Positions 23,252-35,007 of a stretch of DNA of 64,000 bases are shown piece after piece. The notes under the pieces are model-generated. The model made no database searches and was not told the DNA's origin. It was given only the letters and a program-made list of their open reading frames with translations. Position numbers and translations under genes: made by a program. Each line of letters starts with the position of its first letter. The stretch's first letter is position 1. This stretch comes from Rhabditoides inermis (taxonomy: Eukaryota; Nematoda; Chromadorea; Rhabditida; Rhabditidae): positions 1 to 64,000 of the forward strand of contig CAWZYM010000417.1 in the NCBI GenBank assembly GCA_963966185.1, written 5' to 3'.

Positions 23252-23566
23252 ATTTCAGAAAAGAAATAGAGATACGGTATAGCGCTGTAATGAAGGTGTG
23301 AAAGGATAATTTGAGTTAAATATTCTAAAATTGTAAAGGTTGACATGTTTTGTATTCGAGTCGAGATACAAAACGAACACTCACGCGATTCTGACTGATT
23401 CGGGCACAGATTCGGTAACGGTCGGATAAATGTTCAAATAACTTTCAAAAAGAAGTTGTTGAAAAAAATCAACCACTAGAAAAAATCAAAATAGAAAGGA
23501 GGTGGTCGAAGCTAAATCTCTCTCTTCTGCTTTCTCTATATTTTTCTGTTTCTGTTTCTCTCTCTT

Positions 23567-23649
<83 letters not shown>

Positions 23650-24701
23650 TCTCTCTTCTCTCTCTTCTCTCTCTTCTCTCTTCTCTCTCTCTCTCCCACT
23701 CTCTTCTCTCTCGTTTTTCTTTATTTTCTCTCGTGTCGGCTCATTGTACATAGATAGAGAGCCTGAATCTATGAAACTCTGAAAATCTATGTGTTGGTTA
23801 GTTTGACGCAATCCTATTGCTTTTCACTGCATTCGATAAAAAAAAATCCCTCGATTGAAACGTAAGGGGTTTCACAATTGATACGATTGAGTGTAATCGA
23901 TGACTGCTGCATACGTTTCAGAAACGACATAAGTTGCGTGGGGTATAATTCCTATCAATCGTTTACGTCGCAACCTGCAAATTCAATTCGTCGCAAAGAA
24001 ACCTACATGCAACATACATACGATCATTAGTTTTTTAGTACACTTTTTACGTGTCATAATCAATATTTGCTATTTCGAGTTAACAGTTTTCGCGATTTGT
24101 TTCATTCATATGTTTTCAACAAATGTATCGTTCTCGTTTTCTCGGTGTGCGTATCTTCCTCTTCTCTCCGGCAGTCTACACTTCCTTTCAAGACAATGTA
24201 AAAATCAATTATTCGAAGGTATCACATCTGCTGGTATCACATCTGCACAACAGACGAAGCCGCCTTTGAAGAATAGGGTTTGAAGATACATTGGCCTGTT
24301 CTATTTCCCCTGTTCGCTCATCGGTCAGTTGCCGACGGCGACGCGTCAGTACGCGCGAGCTCATCGTTTCGGATCACTACAGAGCCTCGCCTTCCAATAT
24401 CCCGCCGCCACACGCCAACATCTCTCAATTCCTGTATACTCATTTGTTGCAACCATACTTTCTTTAATAGTTACACTATACAGATGTGTTTATTGCAGCA
24501 AATGAAGAATAAAGGTATAAACAATAGATAAACAATTCTAATCCTATCTGATCAATGTAAGTGATCATCAGCTATTTATGAGTGTCAGTGTATTTCTCCG
24601 GGCTGAAGGGAAGATTGCATCATCCGTCCACTGCTGACTCCTTGATAACAAGCTCGTCCTTCCAGAACATAGCTTGCTCGGGTTGTCTCCTTTCATTTCA
24701 T
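23252..24701. other. Intergenic region
   Basis: Contains a (CT)n tract at 23563-23715. I see no gene. Confidence 0.5.
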
Positions 24702-24925
24702 TTAATCGCGCACTTTCCCCACCAGTTGTTTTCGAAGTCGACCACACTCGTCTCTCAAGTTTTCCGGAATGCAGATTGCAACACAGAGCTCCATGCTATA
24801 CGTGGTTAGCTGCAATTTACCGGATAAAAGTTTAATCAATAGTTGGTCAACTCACACGTTTGAAAATAAGTTCTCCAGGATTCAGGCAGAAATGTGGGAA
24901 ATATTCCAATACACGAAACTCTCAT
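24702..24925 (-). CDS. Possible small two-exon gene, unknown
   Basis: Exons 24858-24925 and 24702-24795 join in phase 2, using donor GTGTGA and acceptor GTATAG, to 53 residues. Exon 1 starts MRVSC in a context (TCCATACATGAGAGTT) shared with the gene at 16882-17634. Exon 2 is a charged helix (LRDECGRLRKQLVGK). Splice sites are weak and the function unknown. Confidence 0.28.
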
Positions 24926-25121
24926 GTATGGAGAGATGGAAAGTATAGGAATGAATGAACCGATGTTGTGACCATTTTCCTTGTGAGCCTTGGCTTTCCC
25001 GCCCTTTTTTCGAGCGTTGCCCTAGGATATTGGCGAATGTGCTACATAGCTTGGGGCCACTCTCCTATACGATCTACCTCTACGTCAGATTGCCAGATCG
25101 CGCACTTTGGAGAAAGAGAGG

Positions 25122-25164
<43 letters not shown>

Positions 25165-25983
25165 GGGAGAATGAAGAGAACGATAGAAAGGAAAGGAGAG
25201 AAATGTAGTTATGAGAACAGTATGAACGAAAATTATGAGTGGAGTTTAGTCCGATTCGTGCATGTAATGCATGTTACCATGAAAAGATTTCCGAAAGATA
25301 CAAATGCCCTCAACCTTTGCAGAAATGTAGTATGTGCGAAGAGTTACGCTTGTGATCTTTTGATATGATTGCACAATTGAGCATACTTCGGCCTAACATG
25401 CCATCAAAATAGCGTGGATGTTTGATTAACATGGAAAAGCTACTTTTTGTGATAATTTTAAAGATGCAGTGGCCTATTTGTATCGATTTCTAATCGTTTT
25501 GCATCACGAAACAGTTATTCAAATGTAGGTTGAACGAAAGTTATGTACACGTGCGCGCGGTGATCAGAAACGATCAGCAGACCGCACTGAACGCATATTT
25601 TCGATTTCCCACCACTCTGCGCTCTCTTCTGTTCACATACTCTCGCGCTCTTTCGCTAAAGTCATCGGCAAAGGGTCTATGACTATGAGCGGGCAGGGGT
25701 AATCGAATAGGCCCCTGTATCTAGTATCTTTAACGAAATTTAGAAGTGAGAAAAAAAACAAGTTTCTTTTTTCATGTAAACACACAATAACGTATGAAGA
25801 CAAGATTTTATTGCAAAAGTTCACACACAAATCAAAATCAAATAGTCAGAAGGAACAGCCAACAAGATCACAATAACAAACAATGGTTCACAGTCACATA
25901 ATCAAACCAAACAGTGGACGATATTGTGAGAATATCATTGTAACATAGAAGGTTTATTACAGAAGGTAGATTAGATATATGAA

Positions 25984-26111
25984 TTATGTGCTCCTCGTTG
26001 TATCAATCGCGATCCGCGAAGGTGACACCTTCGACTTCACTCCGAATACCGCAAGAACTAAATGGAGATTTGAGAGGGGGGGAGAGAGAACGAAAAGAGA
26101 GAGAGAGAACG

Positions 26112-26152
<41 letters not shown>

Positions 26153-27439
26153 AGAGAGAGAGAGAGTATATACCTCGATTCCTAAACTGTGTAGACATAA
26201 CAACCAAGAAAAACGGCTGCGAAAATCCCACAAAATCGCCGAAAAATGGAAGAAGGAACTAAAACAATCCGTTTTTTCACACTCAATTTTGTTAACCTGT
26301 AATATCTCTCCGACCTTCCGCCACGTGGGCTCGGAATTTTTGATTGCGGATAGCGTGAGTCCGATCTGAAGTAAATTTGATCTTTTGTTTCCTTGAAATA
26401 AACCCTTACACAAACAAATCCGCTGAGAAAACTGGGGAGGAACGTTACAAGAGTAACATAAGTGAGACGTCTTTCGAGTCTTGCAAGGGATGTGTTCGGA
26501 GTCACTTTCCGGGTTGAGTACATTTTCCAAACGGTCAACGCATTGAAAAGAAGTCCGAGAAACATCATAACACAGATATAAACGGCTTGCACGGTTAGAA
26601 GAGAGTAGAAGTACTCCAGCTTCTGAAAAAACGCTTGATTATTGTTTTACTGGTACTGTACCGCAGTGGATCGGACGACAAAGTTGTCGGCGGTTGGAAT
26701 GTAGGTGTAACTTGAGGAGATGTTGGCATAGCCTCGTTGCAAATCGAATATGATGAATGATGTGAACGGAATGGGAATTGCGATTGTGATTAGAACGATT
26801 GGCCAAAAGAGTTGTTTCCATAGCTATATATGTACAATCTCTTTCTTTATCTCTTTCTTTATCTCTCTCTCTTTTTCTTTCTCTCTTTCTCTCTCTCTGT
26901 CTGTATGTCTCTCTTTCCCATCGGTTACCTTTTCATGTTTGAATGGATAAAATACTTGCGTGAAACGATTTAACCCAAAAATGGTAGTATACGTGTAAAG
27001 ATGAAAAGCAGTTTGATAATAGGAGAAGTGGATGAATTTTACAATCTAATACAGTAAGACCGTGTCATAAAGTAATACATATTATCGAATACCTGCTTGA
27101 ATGGTTCGGTCATCATAAAATCGTAGAAATAGCACTCTTTACAGATTTGTTGCGGAATCTTCACTTGTACAAAGGATATGAAGTAAAAGTACATGTTCTA
27201 AACGTTGTATTTTGAATTTTCGCATGATTCCAATAGTATTACAAAGAAACTCGTGAAAATGGAGAGTTTGCGGAAAGACGGCGATAAAAAGTTGGGATCG
27301 ACAATCAGAATAAGTATTGACACAATACAAATAGCCAACATTGGAATGCCATAAGCGAGTGGGATGATGAGAGTGTAGATCTGAGTTTAGTACAGATGAG
27401 TTTGGAAAGCCAAACTCAAAGTACCTGAAATGAAAACAT
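25984..27439 (-). CDS. Serpentine receptor class gamma (SRG) chemoreceptor, copy 2
   Basis: Nine exons, all in phase: 27425-27439, 27243-27380, 27093-27197, 26929-27045, 26662-26823, 26410-26622, 26297-26365, 26174-26258 and 25984-26057. They give 325 residues. Exon lengths equal those of copy 1 except the last, three bases longer. The same landmarks are present: FYDFMMTEPFKQ, FGLNRFTQVFYPF, FWPIVLITIAIPIPF, LERRLTYVTLVTF and LLPFFGDFVGFSQPF. It is a tandem paralogue of copy 1 on the same strand about 2.7 kb away. Coding sequence, intron positions and intron microsatellites are conserved, while the spacer is not, so duplication is fairly recent. It is probably a functional membrane receptor of chemosensory neurons; the ligand is unknown. 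Confidence 0.9.
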
Positions 27440-27759
27440 ATTTCAGAAACCGTGTGTAGAGATACCGTGCCGTGTCGTAACTGATTTTGATCTAACTACT
27501 TGAAATTTTTATTGGTTTTCCAACCAGTGTTTTGTATGCCGGATACACCATACAACACACACGCGCGCGATTCTGCAGAAAAAGTCCTCTAATTAGTATG
27601 AAACGAAAGATTTTCATCTCAAAGTCGAAGTTGAGACCAATTTTTGGTCACGCGTGTGCGAAATCAGTCCATCTTCTGCTTGTTTTCGCGAGCGAAGAAA
27701 CGAGAGAGATGACCACGTCAGAAACCCTTGGTTCATTTTGATCGTTTAGCGAGCACAAA

Positions 27760-27817
<58 letters not shown>

Positions 27818-28236
27818 CAGAGTTGGTCAGGTGGCTTTTTCTCGCTCCGTTCGTTGAATACTCGTCACTTTCCAAGGCTGTTTGAAACGGTATAAAAGCC
27901 GGGGAATATTTCGATTTCCCACTCGACACTTCTCGATCGTGTTTCAACTTGCGTTTCCTTTAAACCAAAGATCATTAATTTCGAATTTTCCCGTTTTTAT
28001 CCATTTCAATCAATCGTTTATCCGGAATCGTTATATCTGAATATGACAACACAATCATCCATTATCATTGGCATTTATCCATTATCATTGGCATTTAAGT
28101 AGCTTCACTCTGCCAAAGTGTTATTGGTTCACACTAATCTCACCTATTTTCCAGCATCTCTAACTCCTTTTGTGTTTATATGATGTATACGCGCCGTGTC
28201 TGCGCCCTCTCACCTCACCACACTCTCTCTTCCAGC
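27440..28236. promoter_or_regulatory. Spacer with TATA box for the peptide gene
   Basis: TATAAAAG at about 27892, in GGTATAAAAGCCGG, is on plus and 345 bp upstream of the next ATG. A 5' UTR intron ending TTCCAG just before the ATG would bridge the distance. A GA tract lies at 27767-27813. Tandem pairs of TCCATTATCATTGGCATTTA occur at 28057-28097. Confidence 0.45.
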
Positions 28237-29689
28237 ATGTCCTCCCTTCTCTCTCTGCTCCTCTTCCTCGCTCTCGCTCTCTCCGTCGCCGCTCAGTGGG
28301 GCTACGGTGGCGGCTATCACCCTTATGGAGGATACGGTAAGTGAGCAAACTTGGATAAGGGAAGTAGTATATGGTATACGGAAACCCTACAGTATACGGT
28401 AGCTCTTCTTGCAAACCCTGTGGAAACGGTAAAGTAACAATCTCAGTACAGTTTTTATAGCGAATATGTAAAGGTAAATGTAGACTTGTGAGGACTCTGC
28501 AGGAAGACTCAAAGGAAGACTATGGCATGACATCATTACAATATACATACAATATGTACACTACAATACGTGCATACACACAATTAAACATACAATATAC
28601 AGAACACGGGACGGAACACAGTAGCTTTTCCTGAGATTCCCACTACGCTTTTCGTATCTTTAGAAAGTCCGGTACGAAATTGTTGCATGTGGAAGTGGAA
28701 TGCGAGTCTTTAGTTAGAACTTCAAAATGATACTGAGAACTGATAATCAGATACTGATGTGATACTAAAATTATACTGAATATCGTACATACTGAAAAAT
28801 GATACTGAGTACTGAGAACTGAAACTGAGATACTGAAATGATACTAAAATTATACTGAATACCGTAGGTACTGAGAACAGATACTGATTTACTGAATTGA
28901 TACTGTAGAAATGATACTTTGATTTGGTATTGTCCAATTTAAAAGTTTGTTTATCAGCAGATTCAAGTAATACAACCGTCGACCTAGCCAATAAGGAGAC
29001 TGACCTAAGGCTCTCGAGTACAAGTCGCTAGCCGCTAGCTGCTTACAAGGGTCCATCGATGAATGCAATGAATTTGGATCAGATGACGTCACAGACTTCT
29101 GAATAGAGGCTCAATTTCTAGTTTTCAGGCGGTAGGCCGTACGGCGGTTACGGCGGTGGATACGAACACGGAATGTACGGACACCCCGGTGAGTTTTTTT
29201 TTTATCATTTCAGTATAAATGTAAGTTTTTTTTACAAAAATACTTTAAACACGGTGCTTTTCTTTAAGTGATGTGTGCGATGAAAAATCAAAACTTCAGA
29301 CACTACAAAACACATACAGTTGTCGCCTATATGATTTCTGGTATAGCGGGTCAGGGTGAATGTGGAGACCATTTTGATAGCTCGCATCCCTTCTCCCATC
29401 CGATCAAGTACGTGCGATATCGCGTGATAACAGAGAAAACAGTGATAAGAATGACGTCATGCGCGGCGCGGCGGAAACTGAAATCTCCCTGTGCGCATCA
29501 ACATGTTCTTCTCCTAACTTCATCTCTCTCTCTTTTTTTCAAAACTGAACGCAGTGTGATATCCGTGAATATGATATCAATTTGGAATCCTTATCAATCA
29601 ATATCAATCAATATCACGTTCCAGGAGGCTATGGTGGATATGGATATCACCGCCCCGGAATCCTCACCTCGCTGCTCTTCGGAAAGTAA
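28237..29689 (+). CDS. Gly/Tyr-rich secreted peptide 1 (caenacin/NLP-like)
   Basis: Three exons, 28237-28336, 29129-29188 and 29625-29689, all splitting Gly codons in phase 1, give 74 residues. A signal peptide (leucine-rich, cleavage after SVAAQ or near) is followed by GYGG repeats (QWGYGGGY, PYGGYGGGY, GGYGGYGYH). The end is LTSLLFGK; the terminal GK could serve as an amidation site. Nematode YGGYG peptides of the NLP/CNC groups are secreted from epidermis and neurons, some with antimicrobial action induced by infection. Assignment here rests on composition and signal peptide only. A poly(A) signal AATAAA follows at about 29776. Intron 1 carries a tandem repeat (28735-28925). Confidence 0.75.
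28735..28925. repeat. Tandem repeat of TACTGA-rich units
   Basis: Two diverged copies of about 100 bp, sharing ATGATACTAAAATTATACTG, built from GATACTGA motifs. It lies inside intron 1 of the first peptide gene. Confidence 0.75.
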
Positions 29690-30273
29690 ACAACAACAAA
29701 ATACAAACAAAAACAAACAACGACAACGGTGCTCACGATCAAATCTCACTCGCAATAGCCTCTCATATGAAGTACAATAAACACTTTTTTGATTATTGAA
29801 TCTTTTTCGGGATTAGCTACCATTATTCACAAAAAATCGACAACATCAAAAACTAGTCATTGAAAACACACATACACATACTCATTGCCCAAGCAGGTCT
29901 CTCTAACCTTATTTTCGTGAAAAGTAACTCTATTCCGCGCTTTTCATAATAATTGGCCTGGAAGTCGATAGTGATAGTGGATGAGACACAATAAATAGTA
30001 GAAAGGCAGTGCGCAAGGCAGGAACTGCTACTCACACAGCGTGCACATCAAAGATGCTTATGCCGTGCCTACCATGAACACTTCCTTCCTACAATCGGCG
30101 TGATAAGCCAGGGCGCCTTCCGCTAATTCACAGATCACTCGAAAACACAAGTAAGAATCCTTTCATAATACTGTACACATATTTTGCACTTGCTGAGACG
30201 CATAATGAGAAAGGGGCGGGAGAAGTAGAAGGAGAAGGAGCAGCGGAGCAGCTGCAGGAGGAGCAGTAGCTGC
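29690..30273. other. Spacer between convergent peptide genes
   Basis: 3' flanks of the two convergent peptide genes. No further gene is seen. Confidence 0.5.
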
Positions 30274-30466
30274 TCATCCGAGAAGAAGGGGCAGGAGTCC
30301 CGGCTGGTGGTAGCCGCCTCCGTACATTCCACGGCCGTAGCCGTAGCCTCCGCGGCGCATACCGTACCCTCCGGAGTGGTGACCATAGGGTGCGTGACCG
30401 TAGGGTCCGTAGCCGCCTGAAAGGGGCCGGGTTACTGTAGGAGAGAGTGAGAGGGGAGAGAGAGGG

Positions 30467-30507
<41 letters not shown>

Positions 30508-30580
30508 GCATACCTCCGTAGAACTGGGCGGAAGCCATCATGACCGTGGCGAGGAGAAGGACGAGCGCGAGGAAGTTCAT
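30274..30580 (-). CDS. Gly/Tyr-rich secreted peptide 2
   Basis: Two exons, 30514-30580 and 30274-30416, join in phase 1 to 69 residues. The signal peptide MNFLALVLLLATVMMASA is followed by QFYGGGYGPYGH, then RRGGYGYGRGMYGGGY and a hydrophobic end LLPLLLG; the final Gly could donate an amide. The single intron contains a CT tract in the sense direction. A good TATA box (TATATAAA, minus) lies near 30708, about 130 bp upstream of the ATG. Same peptide class as the neighbours, convergent with peptide gene 1. Confidence 0.78.
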
Positions 30581-31606
30581 ACTGAAAGCGGGATACGGTA
30601 AGGGGTACGGTCAGGGATACGGTAATGGATACGGTAAGACGAATATGAACCAGGATATCGAAATGTGTGAAGGGATGTGAGAAAATCGAAAAGTTTTCGC
30701 TTTATATAGAGCGCGAGTGACCGGGTGGCGGAAAAAGAAAAGCCTGCCACCCTCTCTCTCTCTCTGACCAGCGTTCCGTCTCTCTCTCTTTCTTTTTCTT
30801 TCTCTCTCTCTCTTTCTTTCTCTTTCTCTCTCTCTCTCTCTCGAATCGCCACGCCGCCAGACTCTAAGACGACCTTCATTCCGTTTTGTTGTTCTACGCC
30901 AATTCTGGTTTCAGAAATATCTGTCGGCTTTTCGAAAGAGAGAGAGAGAGAAGAGAGAGAGAGAAAGAAAGAGAGAGAGATAGAGAGAGAGCAAAAAGGT
31001 CACCCGACACAATAGCTAGCGGAAGCAAACCACAGAAGATCTCCCTCGATAAACAAAGAACAAAGCCGTGTCTGAATCTTATGCATCACTTCAGTTAAAG
31101 AGTTTCGATGATTCCACGCATTCGAACAACATTATAAGTATACATTATCTTTATCACATTTCGTATTGCACCCTTCGGGAAAACACATTTTGAGCTTGAA
31201 ATCTTGAAAATAGAGATTATGCATATACAGAGAATAAGTAAACGGCGGCTCAGCCCCAGAATGGACCTGAAATGGAAAAAAAGTATTTTTATATAAAAGA
31301 ACATTTTGATTACCTTCTTTTTCTTTAGCCGACAAGAGTGCCTAGCAAAAAACCTACAAAAACGGAGTGTCAGTTCACAGTACCGTACGCTTCCCGCTTT
31401 CTCCTTTTCTCCCTCTCCCCCTCCCTTCTCTCTCACACACAAAAACTCTCTCTCTCTCAGTGTCTCTGTCTCTCTTTCTCTTTCTCTCTCTTTCTCTCTC
31501 TCTCCAAGTTTTTTTTCTCGAAAAACTGGAAACTGCATGGTTCTACTACCGTTTCTGATTCTGACTATGAACAATGAATATGCAAATTTCGATAATAATG
31601 AATATG

Positions 31607-32651
31607 CTACCCCCCCCCCCCACCGCGTCCGAACCCGCCGTGTCCGTATCCCCCGTGATATCCGCCGTGGTATCCGCCGTAGTACGGTCGACGCCAACCG
31701 TAGCCGCCGTACGCTGGATATTGAATTATTGAATATCAAATCAGATCAAATTAAGTATTCAAATGCAGAATCCAGAACCTGTCAGTTCAACTTCACATCC
31801 ACTATCTCGTACGGATGACCGCACCGCACCGACCACCAATTCCTAGCGTTGAATATGATACTCACGCACAACTTTTCCGTAAAAGTGATGCTCATATTCG
31901 GAATCGGCATAAAAAACTGTGTACATGGCTGTGTTTTGATAGGAATCTGCCAAGATGAGTGTCCTTTACATTCATCTTTATGTTTTTGCGTAACCATCTC
32001 TGCTGTGTATCAATTTTGTAACTATGATTACATGAACTTGACGATTGAAGGTACGGTAACTATAGCTGATATATATATTTATTTTTGCATGCGATGAGCT
32101 GGCTGCTGTAAGAAAATCGAAAAGTTTGCGCAACAAAATAACAAACGGGAAAACACAATAAACGCACGTCTTCCATATCCGCCGTATCCATAGGGCTGGC
32201 GGTGGTAGCCTCCGTAGTAGCCGGCTGGAAGGGGTTGGTAAAGTTATTGTTATATGTATTTCTAAATAAAAATCCAGAAAATTTCATGGAGAGTGTCTAG
32301 ATTGCCCGAACGTTTTTTTTTATCTCGAGCCTCAATCGGCGATATTGGATCCTATCGGAACATCTGTAGCATTGCATATACAGACCTTTTTCTCACTCGG
32401 GCTCCTATCAGAAGTGTTAGACCCCATCGGAACATATGGACAAAAATTCTCGCTCCGACCTCTGTGCACCTTCGACCCTATCCCTAACAGCACATTGAAA
32501 ACGCGTGTTTTGGAAAACAGCAATTCGAATGCATTTCATGAACTCACGTCCCCCGCCATAGCCATAATGCATGGGCATGGGATATCCCCCATAACCGGGA
32601 CCCAAAGACCCAATAGACCCAATAGACCCGAGTGATACGGAATAACTTTTT
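31607..32651 (-). CDS. Gly/Tyr-rich peptide gene 4, first exon not identified
   Basis: Three exons join in phase: about 32545-32651, 32168-32224 and 31607-31713. They encode GYGGYPMPMHYGYGGG, then GYYGGYHRQPYGYGGY, then YGGYGWRRPYYGGYHGGY and a poly-Gly end before TAG. No signal-peptide exon was found upstream, so the gene is partial, mis-modelled or decayed. The upstream exon holds three near-copies of GGGTCTATT. The last codons are read from a run of 12 C on plus, so the terminal frame depends on homopolymer length. Confidence 0.5.
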
Positions 32652-32786
32652 AAACACATCAAATGTAAATATTTCACTTGAAAATAGTAGTCCTTCGGAA
32701 TATGTCAACGAGATTTTCACTGATTGAAGAGTTCCCAGCCGCCACAGGCGTCCTGTATGCTGTATATATTTTCTAAAGTAGCGATC

Positions 32787-32972
32787 AGTCTCTTCAAACT
32801 ACTGCCAAACTACCTTCCAAATACCTCAAAATGCCTTCCAAAACGCCTTCTCACTTGCTTTCCAACTACTTCCAACTACCTCCGAAATACGTCCAACCAC
32901 TTCAAAATACTTGTGAATGCTCTCCAACTACTTGGAACTACTTTGGAAACGGTTTCCGAAGAGACTGACCAC
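32787..32972. repeat. Small inverted-repeat element (GGTCAGTCTCTTC family)
   Basis: Begins ATCAGTCTCTTCAAAC and ends GAAGAGACTGACCAC, so the termini are inverted. The interior is made of CCAACTACTTCC-like units. Related copies lie at 50053-50158 and 63654-63772. Confidence 0.7.
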
Positions 32973-33487
32973 GCCTAAAAAATCTCCCCGCGTCTTTGAC
33001 AGTGGGAAAAGTAAGGGGAAGGAGAAGCGACAGGCTGTCTAATCTCGAATTAACGCATGCGTGCTATGAAAAGCGAAGTAGCGTACATTCACGTAGATAT
33101 TAATGCAGCTGACAGTTGTGCGATTTGTGCGATTTGTGCGGTTTTGTGCGATTTTTTTGGGAAATATTAAAAGTTATTCCACTTCCGATATATGGTAGAT
33201 TATTGAAGAAATCATATTGTGGATAAAACAGTTGAGCATGCTCTCATTACCGTTTTTCCTGCCATTCCGGTAAATGTACACAGTGAAACGTATTCCATCT
33301 ATCTCACGCAGATGTATGTCATTGCGTCAACAACATGGTTTCATGTTTTCTCTGGTAGATTTGTATCTCACACATTGACAACACGTGCACAATATGATAT
33401 AGAAACAGCTTTATCACAATTTGTTTGTTTGTACCCATGGGTGAAAAAAGAAGAAGTATGTACATCGCAGAGGAGAGCAGATACAGG

Positions 33488-34148
33488 TTAGCCCCAGTAC
33501 GGTTCTGAAATATTTTCGTTATTTTTACCATTGATATTATTACATATGTTTTCAAATCCTAATCTACGGTCTATGATTTTTTTAAAGTTACATTGGCACT
33601 TGACGTAAACCTAGAGAATGATTACCTAGAGTGCAAACTTTATAGCAAACGACATTTGCGTTTGTGTTGTCGCGTTGATTCGTACTTTGTGATAAGTGTG
33701 TGTGACACTCGTTTACTTTGTGATAAGTTCAAGTTATTTTTTGCTAATTTGTTATAATATAAAGTTTAATGGAGATAACCTACGTCCTCCGTATCCTCCA
33801 CCGTAACCTCCCCCGTATCCCATGGGTCCATATGGTCTGGGTCCGCCGTAGCCTCCGTAGAAGGGTTCTGTAATGGACCATTATACTATTTTGCCAATAT
33901 ACCATATTTGATACTTTCCCGTTATGCTCACAATCGGCTGAAAACAGCGGTCAGTATGGAAACGCCCATTTCGAAGATATTGATTGTTCAGTAATTGAAT
34001 CGCACTCACGTCTATACGCCGTCGGGAATCCGTAGGGCCCGTACGGCGGGCCGTAGCTCACGTGACCCCCGCCGTACATGCCGGGCCCGTAGCCGAACTG
34101 GCCCAGTGCCAGGGCGATGAGAGCAAGGAGAACGAGGAGAGTGCGCAT
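33488..34148 (-). CDS. Gly/Tyr-rich secreted peptide 3
   Basis: Three exons, 34010-34148, 33784-33867 and 33488-33504, join in phase 1 at both junctions to 79 residues. The signal peptide MRTLLVLLALIALALG is followed by QFGYGPGMYGGG, PYGPYGFPTAYR, and YGGYGG repeats ending QPYWG. The donor of exon 2 was chosen as GTAGGT because it keeps the frame and gives the tidy terminal QPYWG. A final Gly suggests C-terminal amidation. Same class and strand as peptide genes 2 and 4. Confidence 0.72.
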
Positions 34149-34271
34149 TGCTAGTCAACATTGTGACCGCCGCGGCTTTCATACTGGGTGTTACCAGTTA
34201 GGCTAGTCTTCGCCCAACGAATACATATTAGCCTTGTTGTCGGTATGCGCGCTGTTCCAAGGCCGAGAGCC

Positions 34272-34331
<60 letters not shown>

Positions 34332-34956
34332 GAGAGAGAGAGAGAGGGGGGAGAGAGAGCGAGAGGGGATATGATGGGATCAAGGTTCGGCGCGTGCTTT
34401 GGTCGAGTGATATCACAACGATTAACTGGTTTGAAGGTTCAAGAAAGTAGGATCTATCACGCGATATTGATCTCGTTACTCTGAACGGTGGTCGACTTTG
34501 TTCATTCGTTTTATTGTTGATGTGAAAAGAATGACCCCTCCGCAGAGTGAATCTCTTGAATCGGGGAGATACCTTTACCAATGAAAAGAATAAGAACAAC
34601 AATCAATTCTGCAAAGGTTACGGATTAGCTGCCACAAATATAGAAACATCTTGATGGTCTTTAGTGTGTTGTTGTTGTGAGATTTTCTAGAAGAGCAGTG
34701 GTGCACTCTGCAATTCCCATGCGTCATTCGGAACAGTCACCATGTACCATATCAAGTATCGGGGAATATTCCAGAAGTAGAAGACGTGGACCCTAGAAGA
34801 CGTCTCGCCGCCGGTAAGATGAGCTGAGGGCATGAGAGAGAGGAGAGAGAGAGGAGGAGGGGGGAGATGGTATACCAAAACCAAACAATCCCTTTTTCGC
34901 GCTTCCATAATCCACGTGAGAGTCGAGGAATTCCACTGGACTCTTATTGAAATGAA

Positions 34957-35007
<51 letters not shown>

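Noticed and set aside
33219..33491. 90-codon plus-strand frame inside the peptide cluster
   Set aside because: No signal peptide, splice context or family resemblance, and it overlaps the last exon of peptide gene 3.
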